Positions 12,801 through 25,097 of a stretch of 64,000 nt of DNA are shown piece after piece. A model generated the notes under the pieces. The model saw nothing but the letters and a program-made list of their open reading frames with translations. It searched no databases and was not told where the DNA came from. Position 1 is the stretch's first letter. Each line of letters begins with the position of its first letter. This DNA comes from Diaporthe sp. PMI_573 (lineage: Eukaryota; Ascomycota; Sordariomycetes; Diaporthales; Diaporthaceae), in NCBI GenBank assembly GCA_021399435.1, contig JAJTUP010000013.1, positions 1,355,194-1,419,193 on the forward strand, given 5' to 3'. The translations under genes were made by a program, and so were the position numbers.

Positions 12801-14000
12801 TAGCTATAGAAGTCCTAAGATTAGTTTATAATATACCGTATCTATAATGTTTAAAGTTATAAAAGTTGTATATCTTTAGATTAAAACAAGTAGATAATTA
12901 GTCTTTATATTAATTATTCTATTTCCGTATCCTACTTCTATACCTTTCATAGTACTAAGTTTATAAGGTTCTTCCTTCTAATACTATAGAATCTCGTCTT
13001 TATTAATAATTCTTAGTAATATAAAGTTGTCCTAGGTGCTACTATCTAATAGTGTGCTATATATCTTTCTATTAATTACTGCTTTGAGTATAATATATAT
13101 AAAGTCTATTATCTATATTATATATAGGGACCATTAGTCTATAATTAGCTGTTATTTCTTTATAGGTAATTGTTGTCTTTTCCTAATTCTTGTTAAGTTT
13201 TAACCTAGGTTCTTGTAGTATATTGCTTTTTTAGTTAGTTATAGTGCTAGCTTATTAGCTTGTATTCCTTGTAAATAGGGTATCCTGGTAATTTATAGTC
13301 TTAAGGTTGCTATCTACTATATAGGTATTTTAATAGTAGCTGGGGGTTTAGGATAAGAATGGTATAAGCCTTTTCTTTATTATATTTACTAGGTTTTTAG
13401 TAGTAGAGCTTATCTTTTTTGTACACCCTGGTGATAGGTCCTTTACCAAAGCATTATAGAAATAGGTTAAACTTGGCTTTTTCTCTAAAGTAAGTGTAAT
13501 AGAGGTTCTAGATACAGGAGGCCTAGGAGATTTTTTTATGCTCTAGGTGTCCTGGCTATAGGCATGGTTTGTCGTCCATCCTTTATTTCTCCGGGGGTTG
13601 GTTGAGTTCTTTAACTGCTTAAGCTGTCTAGATTTCTATAATAGCGATTCTAGTAGTACTAGTATCTAGGGCAATTAGGATACTGTGTCTTAGGTATCTT
13701 TTAGGATTTTTGTTAGGGTTTTTAGTAGGGTCTTTATTTTATCTTGTTGGTTAGTTGGTTTGCGGTAGACCGCTGCTTTTCTGGGTATCCTTCTAGAAGT
13801 CTTCTGCTTCTATATATTTGATATTTAAATAGTCTAAGTTGCTATCTTTTATTACTATGTTATATAGTAGTCCTCGTCTTTTTATTACTAACTGTTGCTT
13901 TTATTAAGGTTTTTTGGGAAACTATCTAAAGGCTTCTTTTTCCGAAAGGTGTAGTATACATTAATTATCGAAACAGAAGGTCTAATTAAAAGTCCTGTAT
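9840..14000 (-). pseudogene. RIP-degraded Gypsy pol (integrase, RNase H, reverse transcriptase), copy 2
   Basis: Minus-strand remnant. Reverse transcriptase is visible around 11940-12010 as YYKYIVISFRLTN, a mutated form of HYEYLVMPFGLTN. The integrase C-terminal part around 9950-10127 is still open and contains KGDKVYLF, NIKTKHPSNKLNYKKIRLF and similar blocks, matching the GPY/F module of Gypsy integrases (KLGPF has become KIRLF). Stops occur throughout the rest. The right boundary is approximate. Confidence 0.75.
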
Positions 14001-15578
14001 TATTTGTCAGTATCCGCTACTTGTTTGGAGCTAGGTGGTAGGTTGTCTAGATTTTGGGTTTTTATTTATTAGGGTAAATTAGACATTCTATATAGAGGTT
14101 GGGTTAATATATATAGTTTGTTCTACCTTTTGGGTGTACCGGGCATTGCTTATTAAGTAAGTAGCTACACTACTTAGATAGCTCTTATTATTAGGTTACA
14201 TTAACCTATTGTCATCCTTCTGGGACTGGATTCTATTATTTCTTCTAACGGCAGTCTCTAGCAAAGTGTTCTAGCTTGCCGCAATTATAGTATTTCTTAT
14301 CATTAGGCCTTTATTAGGCTGCATTAAGTTCTATAGGTCTTATATAGGTATCTATTATAGTGTTATTATATTCTTATTAGTATTAGGGTTGATAGTTATT
14401 ATAAAAGCTACTACTATACTAGTATTTCCTTCTTGTATTTAGCTAGTTCCGGGGCTTCTACAAATTATTAGGTATCTTACGCTATTATTTCTATCTTTAT
14501 TTAAAGAGGCAATTATTAATATAAACAGCTATAGACATATATTTAGCAAAATTATTGGGTCGGTCTAGCTTAGTAATTTTGTTCTTAATATCCTCTTTAA
14601 GTCCTTTATAGAACTGGCTTATAAGTGTATTTTCTCCCTAACTAATATAGGTGGTGAGTTATTTAAAGTAGGCTATATAGATTAATGTCAATCTAGTCTG
14701 CCTAAGCTGTATAAGTTATCTTTTAGCAGTTCTGTCTTTGTCGGAATCTCTAAAAGCATCTTTAAGGGCTTACTTAAAGTAGTTAAAGGTTTTAAAGATT
14801 TTCTTAGTATTGTTGTTCCAGTCTTTCTTATTGTTTTCCAGATAGTCCCTTAGGATAAGTTTAAACCATACAAGTATATTTCCTTTAAGGCAATATCTAG
14901 TAAAGATAATCTTGTTATAATGGGTTTTAAACTAGAGATAGTTATGCTTAAAGTAGGCACAATCAGAGTTGTGATAAAATATATACATTTTAGATATACA
15001 CTTTTTTAAAACCTTAATAACTTCTTAAATAATAAATTTAAAGCTTAAGTAATATAAGAAACCCTAATTTAAATACTCTAAAGGAATTTAATATATAGTT
15101 CATTTAGGGTTAGGGGTAAGGTAAAGAGGTTTTTACAGGGGGGTAAAAATTAGAGAAATTTGAAGAGAAATATATACAAAATATATACAAATGTTACCCC
15201 TGTCTACAGCATTACGTGATAACCCTATCCCTAAGAAAAATATATCATTGGATAGCGCTTCTTTCAAAATTTAATATAATGTTACTTTTATAAGTATTAA
15301 AAAATCCTAATATATTTTAAAACGTGTTTAAAAAGTTGTATATATTTTGTATATATTGTGTCAATACTCTGGGCACAATACTGTGTGAGGAATCCCTAAA
15401 GGGTTCCCTTGTCTCCCTTATAGGGGCCGGGCTTGTCTATCTTAAAAGCCTTGGCTTACTAGAGTATATAGAGACGCATAATCTCCTACTAAAGTTGGCC
15501 AATCTATTTACCCATTTTCTTAATAGGGTTAGCCTTAATCTAGGCAACCTAGGAGGCAGTAAGAGTCTAAGGCGCCAT
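14000..15578 (-). pseudogene. RIP-degraded Gypsy gag, copy 2, interrupted by a MITE
   Basis: It starts at the minus-strand ATG at 15578 (MAP, then TAG from CAG). The block KIDKPGPYKGDKGTL follows. The MITE 14964-15371 interrupts the frame. The zinc knuckle near 14235-14300 reads YYNCGKLEHFARDCR, with the first cysteine changed to tyrosine. The same gag without the MITE is seen in copy 1, which shows the empty site. Confidence 0.7.
14964..15371. mobile_element. 408-bp hAT-type MITE, copy A
   Basis: Terminal inverted repeats of about 24 bp begin CAGAGTTGTGA and CAGAGTATTGA (reading inward from each end) and both run into an AATATATACA block; three mismatches overall. It is flanked by a perfect 8-bp TSD GGCACAAT (14956-14963 and 15372-15379). 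Copy 1 of the host Gypsy has the uninterrupted site near 5106. It is almost identical to 39792-40199 with about six scattered differences, and has no coding capacity. The 8-bp TSD and CAGAG ends are typical of hAT elements. Confidence 0.9.
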
Positions 15579-15638
15579 TGTATCTTAATATTATATAGTC
15601 AGTAATCATATAGCCGTACTAAACAAGAGTCGTCAAAA

Positions 15639-16121
15639 TATAATAATTACACTAAACCTTTATAAGGTTTAGTAGGTAACCTATAGGGTTTATATTAGCA
15701 ATATAGCATAAAGGTAATACTTAACTATTTTATATAAGACACAATAATTCTATAAGTATAATTACTAGCTATAAGGCTATCTAGTTATTAGACTAAATAC
15801 TTAGATTAACGACTAAAGAGTTTATTTTATAAAAGCTATCTACTGTAGTAATAACCGTGTCCTTATATATTCCGACTTTTTAGTGGCTTGCTAGCTTACA
15901 AGGCAAGCTGGCGATCTATAGTATAAGGCTTGACTATCTATTTATTGAGTTGGCTCGCTAGGCTTGTAAGCAAGTGTTGCGAGTCTGACCCTAATCCTGG
16001 GTCTTGGCTAATCTCGTAACTCCGCACCCTAGTGTGTGAGTTCTTGTGGCGTGGCACCTGGTTCCGGTTCCTGGGGTCACCCAAATGGGTCCCCTAGGTG
16101 CTATTATGTTGGTTTATAACA
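15639..16121 (-). repeat. 5' LTR of Gypsy copy 2
   Basis: 483 bp, ends TTTATAACA, followed by the CAAGA TSD at 16122-16126. It is somewhat less RIP-altered than its partner at 8086-8568. Confidence 0.9.
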
Positions 16122-16126
16122 CAAGA

Positions 16127-19100
16127 CTTCTTATAGGGAACCTTAGTCTTCCCCTTTATCTCTTATACTATTTGGGAGTTAAATAGCTAAAAGGCGCCAT
16201 AAACCTTTAAATCAAATTATTTAAATTAAAAGATGCCTTAAGTAATAAAATTGTCAATCTTCTTAACATCTAATGCTTCAAAAGGTTTACCGGCAATTAT
16301 AATTATGCCATCCTAATAAAGCTTTAATAATAAAGTATAGTTTTCCTTCTCCTTCTAAGTAAGAAAAGTCATAAATAACTTTGGCTTATTCTTAGATTCA
16401 AAAGGTCGGCCTTTCTTTTATAGCAGGGCCAGAGTATCGGCATAGTCTAAAGCAGGTAATAGACCCGCTCCAGGCCGGCCGGTTTCCAAAACAGGTAATA
16501 AATCTATTCCGGGCCTACTACTATCTAAAGCAGGTAATAAACCGGTATCTAGTCTATCGCCTAATAAGAACTTAGGTATAAAGTTCTCGTTATTTTAAAA
16601 GTATTTCCAGACAATAGTTAACCTAAATTTTATAGGTCTATTTGGCAGATCAAGAGTTACATTATACCTATTAACTGCTATTAGCTTGTATAGACCCTGC
16701 CAGTCATTCTTTTTTCGCTATACAAGTATCTTTAACTATAGTAGCATATTTAGTATACTAGTAGTATCCGGGCCGTTCTAGGTACTAAGAGCTCCGGCAA
16801 TCTACTTTTTAGCATAATGCTTCTAGAGATCTTACATTACCTTAGTAATTGCCTCGGCACACTTAAGCGTTAACAATATAGGCAGTAAATCTATATTTAC
16901 TTATAGAAAAGTACCAAAGACAAGCAGAGTAGGTACCAGCTTATCCAGGCCGGCAGTATTATTTACGGCCTTTATTGCCATTTAAAAGATAACATCCTCT
17001 AAAAAGATTCCTCTTAATTCCGCGTAGAGGATCTTAAACGCTTATTAAAATAGTCCGTAATAGTTCTGAAGGTTGGTGCCTTCAGCAGTGTGTGTGTGTG
17101 GCAGGGTCGTAGTAAGGTGCACTGAGGCGAATTGGGACGTTTGAGAATGGTCTGGACAACTTTGCATTGAATTTGAGTGGGCTTCTGTCAGCCCTCCTCA
17201 CAGTCCCTCCGACATCGTCTCATCCGCGGGCACGCGTGGGTTGGCTCTGGTGCACAGATATGGAGGCCGGAAAATTCGCCCTTCAGACCCACTATCTTTG
17301 ACTTTGAATAACCAGCCAACCCTAACCCTGACAGTAACTAAACTAAATACAGATAAACTTCAGAAAACAGGCTATCTAATGAACTAAGTTACATGCTTTT
17401 TTGGATAAGAAATAAGGGAAATGCAGAGGTACGAAGTTAGGGTCTTAAAACAGCCCAAAAAATCGACTCACGGCCACCAAACTCATCTGCCGCCGCGCAC
17501 GCCACAGAGGCACATAGTGAAAATCTAGTGCCAAGTCTAGGGTAACTCCCTACGTGAAGTCTAGGGTAACTCCCTACGTGCAGCGCCCACAACTACTAAT
17601 GAGCGTTTCCGTTTAACAATAGTATTTAATCTTACCTACAAACCAGTAGGCTTCCGTTAAAACCTATTTATATATAATCCCTATAATCTTTGCCTTATTC
17701 TGAAATTTAACTAAAGCAAAGTTGGTGCCAATATTATAAGTAATGCGGTTAGAAGGACCTAGATATATATCTATCTAGACCATTTAAAGGGCTTTCCAGA
17801 TAGATATTAATACTAGAAACTTTTCAGCTTAAAAGGACGTTCCAGAATCTACAACATATAGTATTAGCTTGTTATTAAGATATATAATATTAACGATAAT
17901 CTCGTAGTTAAAGTTATAGTTATCCCTAAGATTAAACTTAAACCTTCTTAAGGCAGCGCCCTTTAGCTAATAGTAATAATAAAATTTGCTAATAACCTTA
18001 AATACAGTAAGGTTAGAATTATAACCGGCATCCTTTAGTAGACAATAAAGACGGTTAGCTACTAGGTAACTAAATTATTAATAAAGTCGTTAAAGTTTAT
18101 TTTTTATAAAAAATATGCCTATCTCGTAACTTCCCAGAAAAAACCATAAATAACCCTACTTCCGGGTTACCAGAATAGTTATATCTGGGCCCGGCTTCTA
18201 TAACAACATTAATTTGTCGGTAGTATTATAGAAATAGACCCCCAGCTTGTCTATATCTTAGACATACATTAGAAATAAGGTCAGGACTTCTACAATATAG
18301 AAGGTAATAGGCCCTATAATTGTCTTTATAGTCATCATACCAATTAAGGTAAGACAAGATCCCTTTTCAAACTTAACAACAGCCTTACCGGCACGGCCGA
18401 CATTTATAATAATAGAAGAGTTCTCTCAATTTAGAACCAAGTATTATTTACAACCAATAATTAAGAATTATATAGTACCGATATTAGAGATAATGCTTTA
18501 AAATTTATTACAAAAATATCTTCCTTCCAGCATAAATTAACTTGCTAGGATAATAGTATTATCGGTCTCGTCAGCATTATTAGAGCTAAGCAAGTATAAA
18601 AACAAAGTATTAGCAAGAAGCTATTAAGCTTTCTCGTAACTATTTAGATTGTCCTTATACTCATTATAAATATCTTTCAAAGTAATATTAAGTCCTTTAA
18701 AGTCGGCAAAAAAAGAAGCAAATTCGACATTAGACATTAAATATCCCTTAATTTTATAGATTGAGAGATACTATTTATATGCCTTCTAATATTTCTTAAA
18801 GGTATGATTTAAAGACCAGCATCCTTCTTTATTATACACAAAGCAGCATTTTCAATAATAGCCACGGCAGCAGTCATTACTATAGCGGCGGCTATCACTA
18901 TAACGGCATTTATTACTATAGCGGCAGTTATTACCGTAGAAGTCGTTACGGCTAAATTATGCTTAAAAGCCTAATCCGCAACCTTATTACCGATTATTTA
19001 TATACCGACAATTAAGGTAGTATATCTTATTATCTACACTAACCTTGTCTTCCTAAAAGAATCATTAAGATATTATATAGTTAATACTCAGCTCAAGTAA

Positions 19101-20957
19101 CAATCATAGATCTTAAAAAAGACGTTTATATAGTACCCGCGGCATAAAGAGTATATATTTGAATTTAGGTACTCTAGATTAGGCTCTTAGTACTGTTATA
19201 CAAAGTATCTTGTTACCCTAATACTTGGGGCCAAGTACTTACTAACATAGTTACAATTTATTAAGAAATAGCGCCAGAATATTGTAAGGACTCTTGTCAA
19301 TATTGTCTTTATCTCGGCAAAGGGTTTTAAACATTATTATCGTCTAATTATTATAGTACTGTTAATAATTAATATTAGTATCAAAGTATTATTTAAATCT
19401 TCTGTAGGCTTCTAAAAAGTTTATACTCGGGCCGATATAGATAATCCAGTACAGCTTGGCACGGCTAGTAAGAATCAAGGGAAGAATTACATAAAATTGC
19501 AGTAGAGTAATATTATAAGACCGGGCAATAGAGAATATAATACAAACCTTATCGTCAAAAAGGTTATAAGTATCTCCGGTCTATTTTGGCCTTTAATCCT
19601 AGGCTTTAAAAAAGAATATAATCTTATTAGATTTAAGATCAACATACCCTTAGTATTTTAAAGAAAGTATACAGTACAAGTCTTCCAAATCTAGGGGTAT
19701 AAGGAATAGTCTCAGGGTCCCGGCAGGGTACAGCATACCGGGAAACATTTAATCAGACTACTTATATTATCAGGTATTGGCTTGCTAGTCTGGCGGCCAA
19801 GCGGCACCTTACTATTTCTGTAGCCATAACGTTTCTTATAACTATTGCTGGTTTAACAAGAACTTTATCGGTAGCTATTAAACTTATCGTAAAGCTTACG
19901 CAACATTCTACCATGACTCTAATATAGTACCAGTTACCTAACCTAGTTAAGATATAGGTCTTGCTGGCTAAAGTATACAACTTGGCGGTTATAATAGTAG
20001 TTAAGGGATAATGCTTTCCTCTTTAGTCTTTATAACAACTTTATCGTTATCAGCAATCTCTATTATAACACCCAGCATGGGATCCGGCACAAGATCTGGC
20101 ACAGAATTCGGTACAAGATCTAGAAGTCAAATCGGGCCATTATAAGTCTAAGCCTTAGTCTCTCTGGCTCTTATAAAGGCGCCATAGAAGCATAACTGGG
20201 GATAAATAGCATATACCAGAAGCTTTTTAGTTGGCCAGGCAGGGCATTCCTTGTAGATCAAGAAGGCATTAATTTATAGTCTGATTTGTCTTCCCTATAG
20301 ACCAAAATAAATACCTTGCTAACAAGCAAGGTTTCAGAGTTCTTTCTTCTAGCCAACAGTGGCCTTGCCGACCATCTTAAAGGTCTACTCTTTAAAGTAG
20401 AACTAGGCATTAAGCAAAAAGCCATTGTCAATATATTATATTTAATATATTCTCTCTATTACCTCAAATATATATATAAAGGCCTATTTCTTGTCAACCT
20501 TTTTAGCATCAATTAGTATCTCTATTAGCAATAGATCAACCTTTTCCTAGTCGGCTTTTATAACCAAGTAGTATCGGCTTGCAATACTATCTGCCTTTAT
20601 TTCCTCCTTAATAGTCATTCTTTAATATTCACTCATTACTAGACTCTTAAGAGGAGAGTTAGCAGCAACAACCAGCATGTCCTCTTCCGCCATTATAATT
20701 AAAAACTGCTAATATAGTTATTATAGAGGCTGTTGTAAACTCTTCTGGCTACAACTTCTAACCAGTATAAGTATACTATTTACCTACAAGTAGTAGTCTT
20801 CGGCAAATAAAAGTATTACCATATAGTCTTACATATAGAGTTTTTCTCTTTTCTTGTTCTTAACGTTAAAAAACAATAAAAACAAAGGGGTAGGAGAGAA
20901 AATAGAACATGTAGACTACAGGGACAAAGTACAGAGACTGCAAATAAGATACATATA
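16127..20957 (-). pseudogene. RIP-degraded Copia interior (pol and Cys-rich gag motif)
   Basis: Continuation of the Copia element between two nested insertions. On the minus strand at about 18790-18850 the frame reads CFVYNKEGCWSLNHTFKK, a mutated form of the fungal Copia Cys-rich motif CFVC.KEGCWS..HT. Sequence to its left should hold protease, integrase and reverse transcriptase but is too mutated for me to delimit. The short element 17065-17618 interrupts it. No intact frame remains. Confidence 0.65.
17065..17618. mobile_element. Short element (about 550 bp) with 5-bp TSD, copy A
   Basis: 554 bp, flanked by ATAGT at 17060-17064 and 17619-17623. It begins TCTGAAGG and ends CGTTTCCGTTTAACA on the plus strand. 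Copy B at 24552-25092 shares the ends and most of the interior. It contains a tandem pair of about 22 bp around TCTAGGGTAACTCCCTACGTG near 17535-17581. The 5-bp TSD suggests a solo LTR or a short non-autonomous LTR element; read on the minus strand it starts TGTTAA, but the other end is not a standard CA end. Confidence 0.7.
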
Positions 20958-21189
20958 TATAACGGTTTGAGTTGGTATCAATTGCAACAAACTAAATCGG
21001 CTTCTAACAAGTATTTTTAGGATAAAGAGAAAGGAACTAAAATCTACCGGTAGGCCCACCAGTATGGCCAGAGCTATCACTTAGCTCTAATCGGGGCTTA
21101 CATAAGCAAACAGAAGGCCCTGCTTGGCTCCCAGCTAGGTATCTTGGCCAAATAGTAGGTAAGGCCTTATACAGGCCCAGCCTATTACA
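20958..21189 (-). repeat. 3' LTR of the chromodomain Gypsy element
   Basis: 232 bp. It starts TATAACGG (from TGTAACGG) and ends CCTATTACA; near-identical to 27008-27239 apart from transitions. Confidence 0.9.
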
Positions 21190-21229
21190 ATACCCCCCCC
21201 CTTTCCCTCCCTCCTAAAGGATAATCTTC

Positions 21230-24200
21230 CTATATTTAGCTTCGTATTTACTTATAGCAATAGTATTAACAAGCTTCTAGTAAGGTTTCCAGGTTAGAAT
21301 AGCGTAACCTGCCTATTTTACTAAAACCCGCCATGTTTATCTTGTTTTCTGCGTAGCAAGTATCTTGTCAACTTTATACTCTAGTTCTCTATCTATAATT
21401 AGAGCTTTCGGTTAGGTATTATCTTGTTCTTATAAGGGGAACAGGTTGTTTTCTATATATCTGAGTAGGGAGACATTAAAGACATTATATACCCCTGGTA
21501 GTATATCTAGTCTATAGGTATAGGTCCTAGTTACCTTAAAGACTATATATTTTGAATTAACTTAGTCTAGCTTCTTTAAAGGTTAGGTTATTTACAGGTT
21601 CTATAGTTTTAACCAAACCTTATTATTAACCTTATACTAATCAAATAGTTAATATCTCATATTAGCATATCCTTTTTGCTTTTCTTGTATAATTGTTATA
21701 GTAGTTTAAGCCTATTTTATAGCCTTCTTGACTTTACTAATAAGGCTATTAGCTACTATAATAAGTAATGCTTGATTAGTTTAAAACATTTTATTAGTTT
21801 TAATCGATTTTACATAATAGCTATATATAAAGAAAAAGAGGCTTATTTCTATAGATATTACAACTCGGTTATTTATAGCTAATATTCCTACTAGTAGTAT
21901 TTTATCCTAATTATCCTAGGTATATGCTATAAAGACCTAAAGATAGGTTTCTATAATCTAATTAGCACGCTCTATAGTACTGTCAGTTTTAGAGTAGTAC
22001 GCTATTAAAAATTGTCGCTTAATTTAAAGAAGTTTATATAGTCGCTTCTACATCTAACTAGTAAATTACATACCTTGGTTTAATATAATTACTTAGGGTA
22101 TTCTATAATGTCTAATTAAAGCCTTTAGTAGGGTAGTTGCTATTAACTCTAAGGTTATTACCTTTATCGGCTTAAATATTATATTTTTTAAAAGCCAGTC
22201 TATTACAACTAGAATATTAATAGACTAATTAAAACAGATTAGTAGTAGCTTAGTAACAAAATTAACAGAAATTTCTAACTATATCTAATCTAAGATAGGG
22301 AAAGGCTTTAGTAGCCCTTGCTTCTTGTCTTACTAGATACTTATCTAACCATATATATTGCAGTTTCTTGTAAACCTCTTTACGTCTTAGAATAAACCTG
22401 GCTAATAGAATTTACAACTAATTAGGGTTTTCAATATATTTCTCCTAAGGTAGCCGCCTAGTAATAAATTATATAGGTGTTAAAGCAAACCTGTCTATAG
22501 GGATTTATAGCTAAGAATCTAAATCTAATTCCTCTAATATAATTATTAATTGCTATTAATTAAGTATTTAGATAATATAATAAAAAGGTCCTATTAAGAA
22601 GGTAACTAATGGTTTCTTTATTATATTGTGTACCTAATTAACTAGTACTGGTTATTCTCCTATAGTCTTTATTTCTATAAGTCTTATAGAAATAGTTTGT
22701 TAAACAGGTTTATAAGGGGGTCTAATTAGTTGCTATTAAGGTTATTAGTACTATTTATATCTCTCTTAAATATAGTTATAGTTGTATTATCTTTAGTTAG
22801 GCCCGGCTAGGCTATAAGGGACCCCTAAAATACTGCTTGGTTTACTCTTATACGGCTCTTCTTTCTGCAAAGCAACTAGAAATATTAACTCTATAGCCTA
22901 TTGTCTATCTTATCTATAGGTATGTCTTGCTTCCTTTATAAAAGTATATTAGAAATGGTAGCAAGCTTTTCTGGCCTAAACTAAATTATAAAGTTAAACT
23001 GTAACAAGACTTCTGCCTATTTAATCTACTGCTTGCTTAGTTATTATTTTATTATAAAATACTTAAGATTAAGATAATTAGTTAAGATTGTAAACTTCTT
23101 GATGCCCTGTAGCTATATATCCTAATGTTTAAGGCAATGTATTATTGCTAGTAGTTTTTTATTATAAATAAGGTAGTGGTATTTTATAGGTAAGTTCTTT
23201 TTTAAGAAAAACGCTATAGGTTGTAAGATTCTTTCCTCATTATACTATAAGAGTGCCCCCCCTAACTATATAACCAGATAAATCTATCTTAAGTACTATA
23301 GCTCTATTTAGATTCCAGTATATTAATACGGAAACACTAATTAGAAGCCCCTTAAGTTTCTTAAAGGCTTCTAAGTATTCCTTGCTCTATATAAAGAAAA
23401 TATTCTTTTTTGTAAAGGCTATAAGAAGTTAAGCTAGTTTAGAGAACCTAGAGATAAACTATTAATAGTAGTTTGTAAATCCTAAAAATACTTATACCCT
23501 TTAAACTAATTGGAGTATTTTCTACTACTTAATAGTATATATTTTCTTTAGGTCTACTTAAATGCCCTTGCCAACATTAACAATAAACCCTAGATACTTA
23601 ATACTCTTTACTTTAAACTTATACTTATTAATATCTATATATAGTCCCGCAGCACCTAATTACGCTAGTACCTACTTTACCTTGTGTTAATAATTAGATA
23701 GGAATTTATCGGAATAGATTAAAATGTTATTAATATAGGCTAAATAAAACTTATTAAGGTAGTCTTATAAGGTATGGTTAATATATTATTAAAATATAGC
23801 TGGGGCTCTAGTTAGTCTAAAAGGAGTTACTAACTATTTATATAAGCTGTATCTTGTCTAAAATATAGTTTTTTATTTGTCTTTTTTTAGGATCCAAATC
23901 TTATTAAACATAGTAATTATATTTAGCTTTGTTAACTACTTGGCCTTTATAAATACTATTAAGGTCTTACTAATTAGAGGTAGTAGGTAATGATCCTTTT
24001 TTGTAATCTTATTAAGTGCTTAGTAATTTATATAGAAGTAAAGACCCTCTCTGAGTTTTTTAACAAATAGCACTAGTGTAGAAGCAGGGGAGTTACTTGC
24101 TTGGATAAATCCTTTATCTAGCAGGTCTATAAGAATTTGGTAAAGCATAATTAATTCTTTACGAAACATTCTATATAGTAGTCCCTATAGAAGTATCTTT

Positions 24201-24551
24201 TCCTTTCCTTTGTTATCTTTTTCTACGGTAATAGTATAATTAATTCTAGGACGGTAAAGAGGTAGCTAATTAGCTCGGTCTCTATTAAATACAGAAAGGT
24301 ACTTATAGTAATGTCTAGGCAGTTTTTCCTTAAAGTTTGATTTCTTCTTAGGTTTTAGCGCCTTCTTAATGTCTGCTAAGCTAGCAGTAAATACGTTAAG
24401 GTACACCTTCTTTTTAGATTATCTCTTCTATCTTCTCCTATATCTAATTAGAGCTGTAAATACCAATCCTAACTACTGTTAGATTATTAGGTTGTATTAT
24501 AGTTATTTTTATTTCTTTTTAACCTAGTAATCCGCCATACCTATATATAAC
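21230..24551 (-). pseudogene. RIP-degraded chromovirus pol with chromodomain
   Basis: Minus-strand remnant. A C-terminal chromodomain is readable at about 21230-21375 as LEYKVDKILATQKT, then TWRVLVK*AGYAILTWKPY. Reverse transcriptase appears at about 23790-23860 as LVTPFRLTRAPAIF, and the catalytic motif near 23720 reads AYINNILIYS instead of YIDDILI: both aspartates have become asparagine, as RIP predicts. The part closer to gag is cut by the short element at 24552-25092. Confidence 0.78.
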
Positions 24552-25092
24552 TCTAAAGGTTGATGGATTGAATGGTCAGGTAGCAGTAGGGTGTACTGGA
24601 GATCTTGTTGGGACACTTGTAAGTGGTTTAGACAACTCTGTATTGAATTTGAGTGGGCTTCTGTCAGCCCTCCTCACAGTCCCTCCAACATTGTCTCACC
24701 CTTGGGCACGCGTGGGTTGGCTCTGGTGCGCGAATGGAGGGGCCGGAAAATTCGGCCCTCAGACCTACTATCTTTGGCTTTAAATAGCCAGCCAACCCTA
24801 ACCCTAACAGTAACTAAACTAAATACAGATAAACTTCAGAAATCAGGTTATCTAATGAACTAGGTTACATGTTTTTTGGGTAAGAAATAAGGGGAATACA
24901 GAGGTTCGAAGTTAGGGTCTTACAATAGCCCAAAAAATCGACTCACGGCCACCAAACTCATCTTTCGGCGCGCACGCCACATAGGCACTTAGAGAAAATC
25001 CAGTGCCAAGTCTAGGGTAACTCCTTACGTGCATTCTAGGGTAACTCCTTACGTGAAGTGCCCATGCCGAATTTGAGCGTTTCCGTTTAACA
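24552..25092. mobile_element. Short element (about 550 bp) with 5-bp TSD, copy B
   Basis: 541 bp, flanked by ATAAC at 24547-24551 and 25093-25097. It begins TCTAAAGG (copy A TCTGAAGG) and ends TTTCCGTTTAACA. It shares with copy A the GC-richer core around CACGCGTGGGTTGGCTCTGG and the tandem TCTAGGGTAACTCC pair. It is less AT-rich than the surrounding element, so it probably arrived late or escaped most RIP. Confidence 0.72.
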
Positions 25093-25097
25093 ATAAC

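Larger units (their letters stand above)
8086..16121 (-). mobile_element. Complete Ty3/Gypsy LTR retrotransposon copy 2, RIP-degraded
   Basis: 8036 bp bounded by 483-bp LTRs (8086-8568 and 15639-16121) and flanked by a perfect CAAGA TSD. Gag and pol run on the minus strand with integrase nearest the left LTR. It has two extra features: an antisense coding remnant between pol and the 3' LTR (8678-9319) and a 408-bp MITE inside gag (14964-15371). It inserted into the Copia element. LTR-to-LTR differences are almost all transitions, so RIP rather than age dominates the divergence and LTR dating would be unreliable. Confidence 0.92.
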
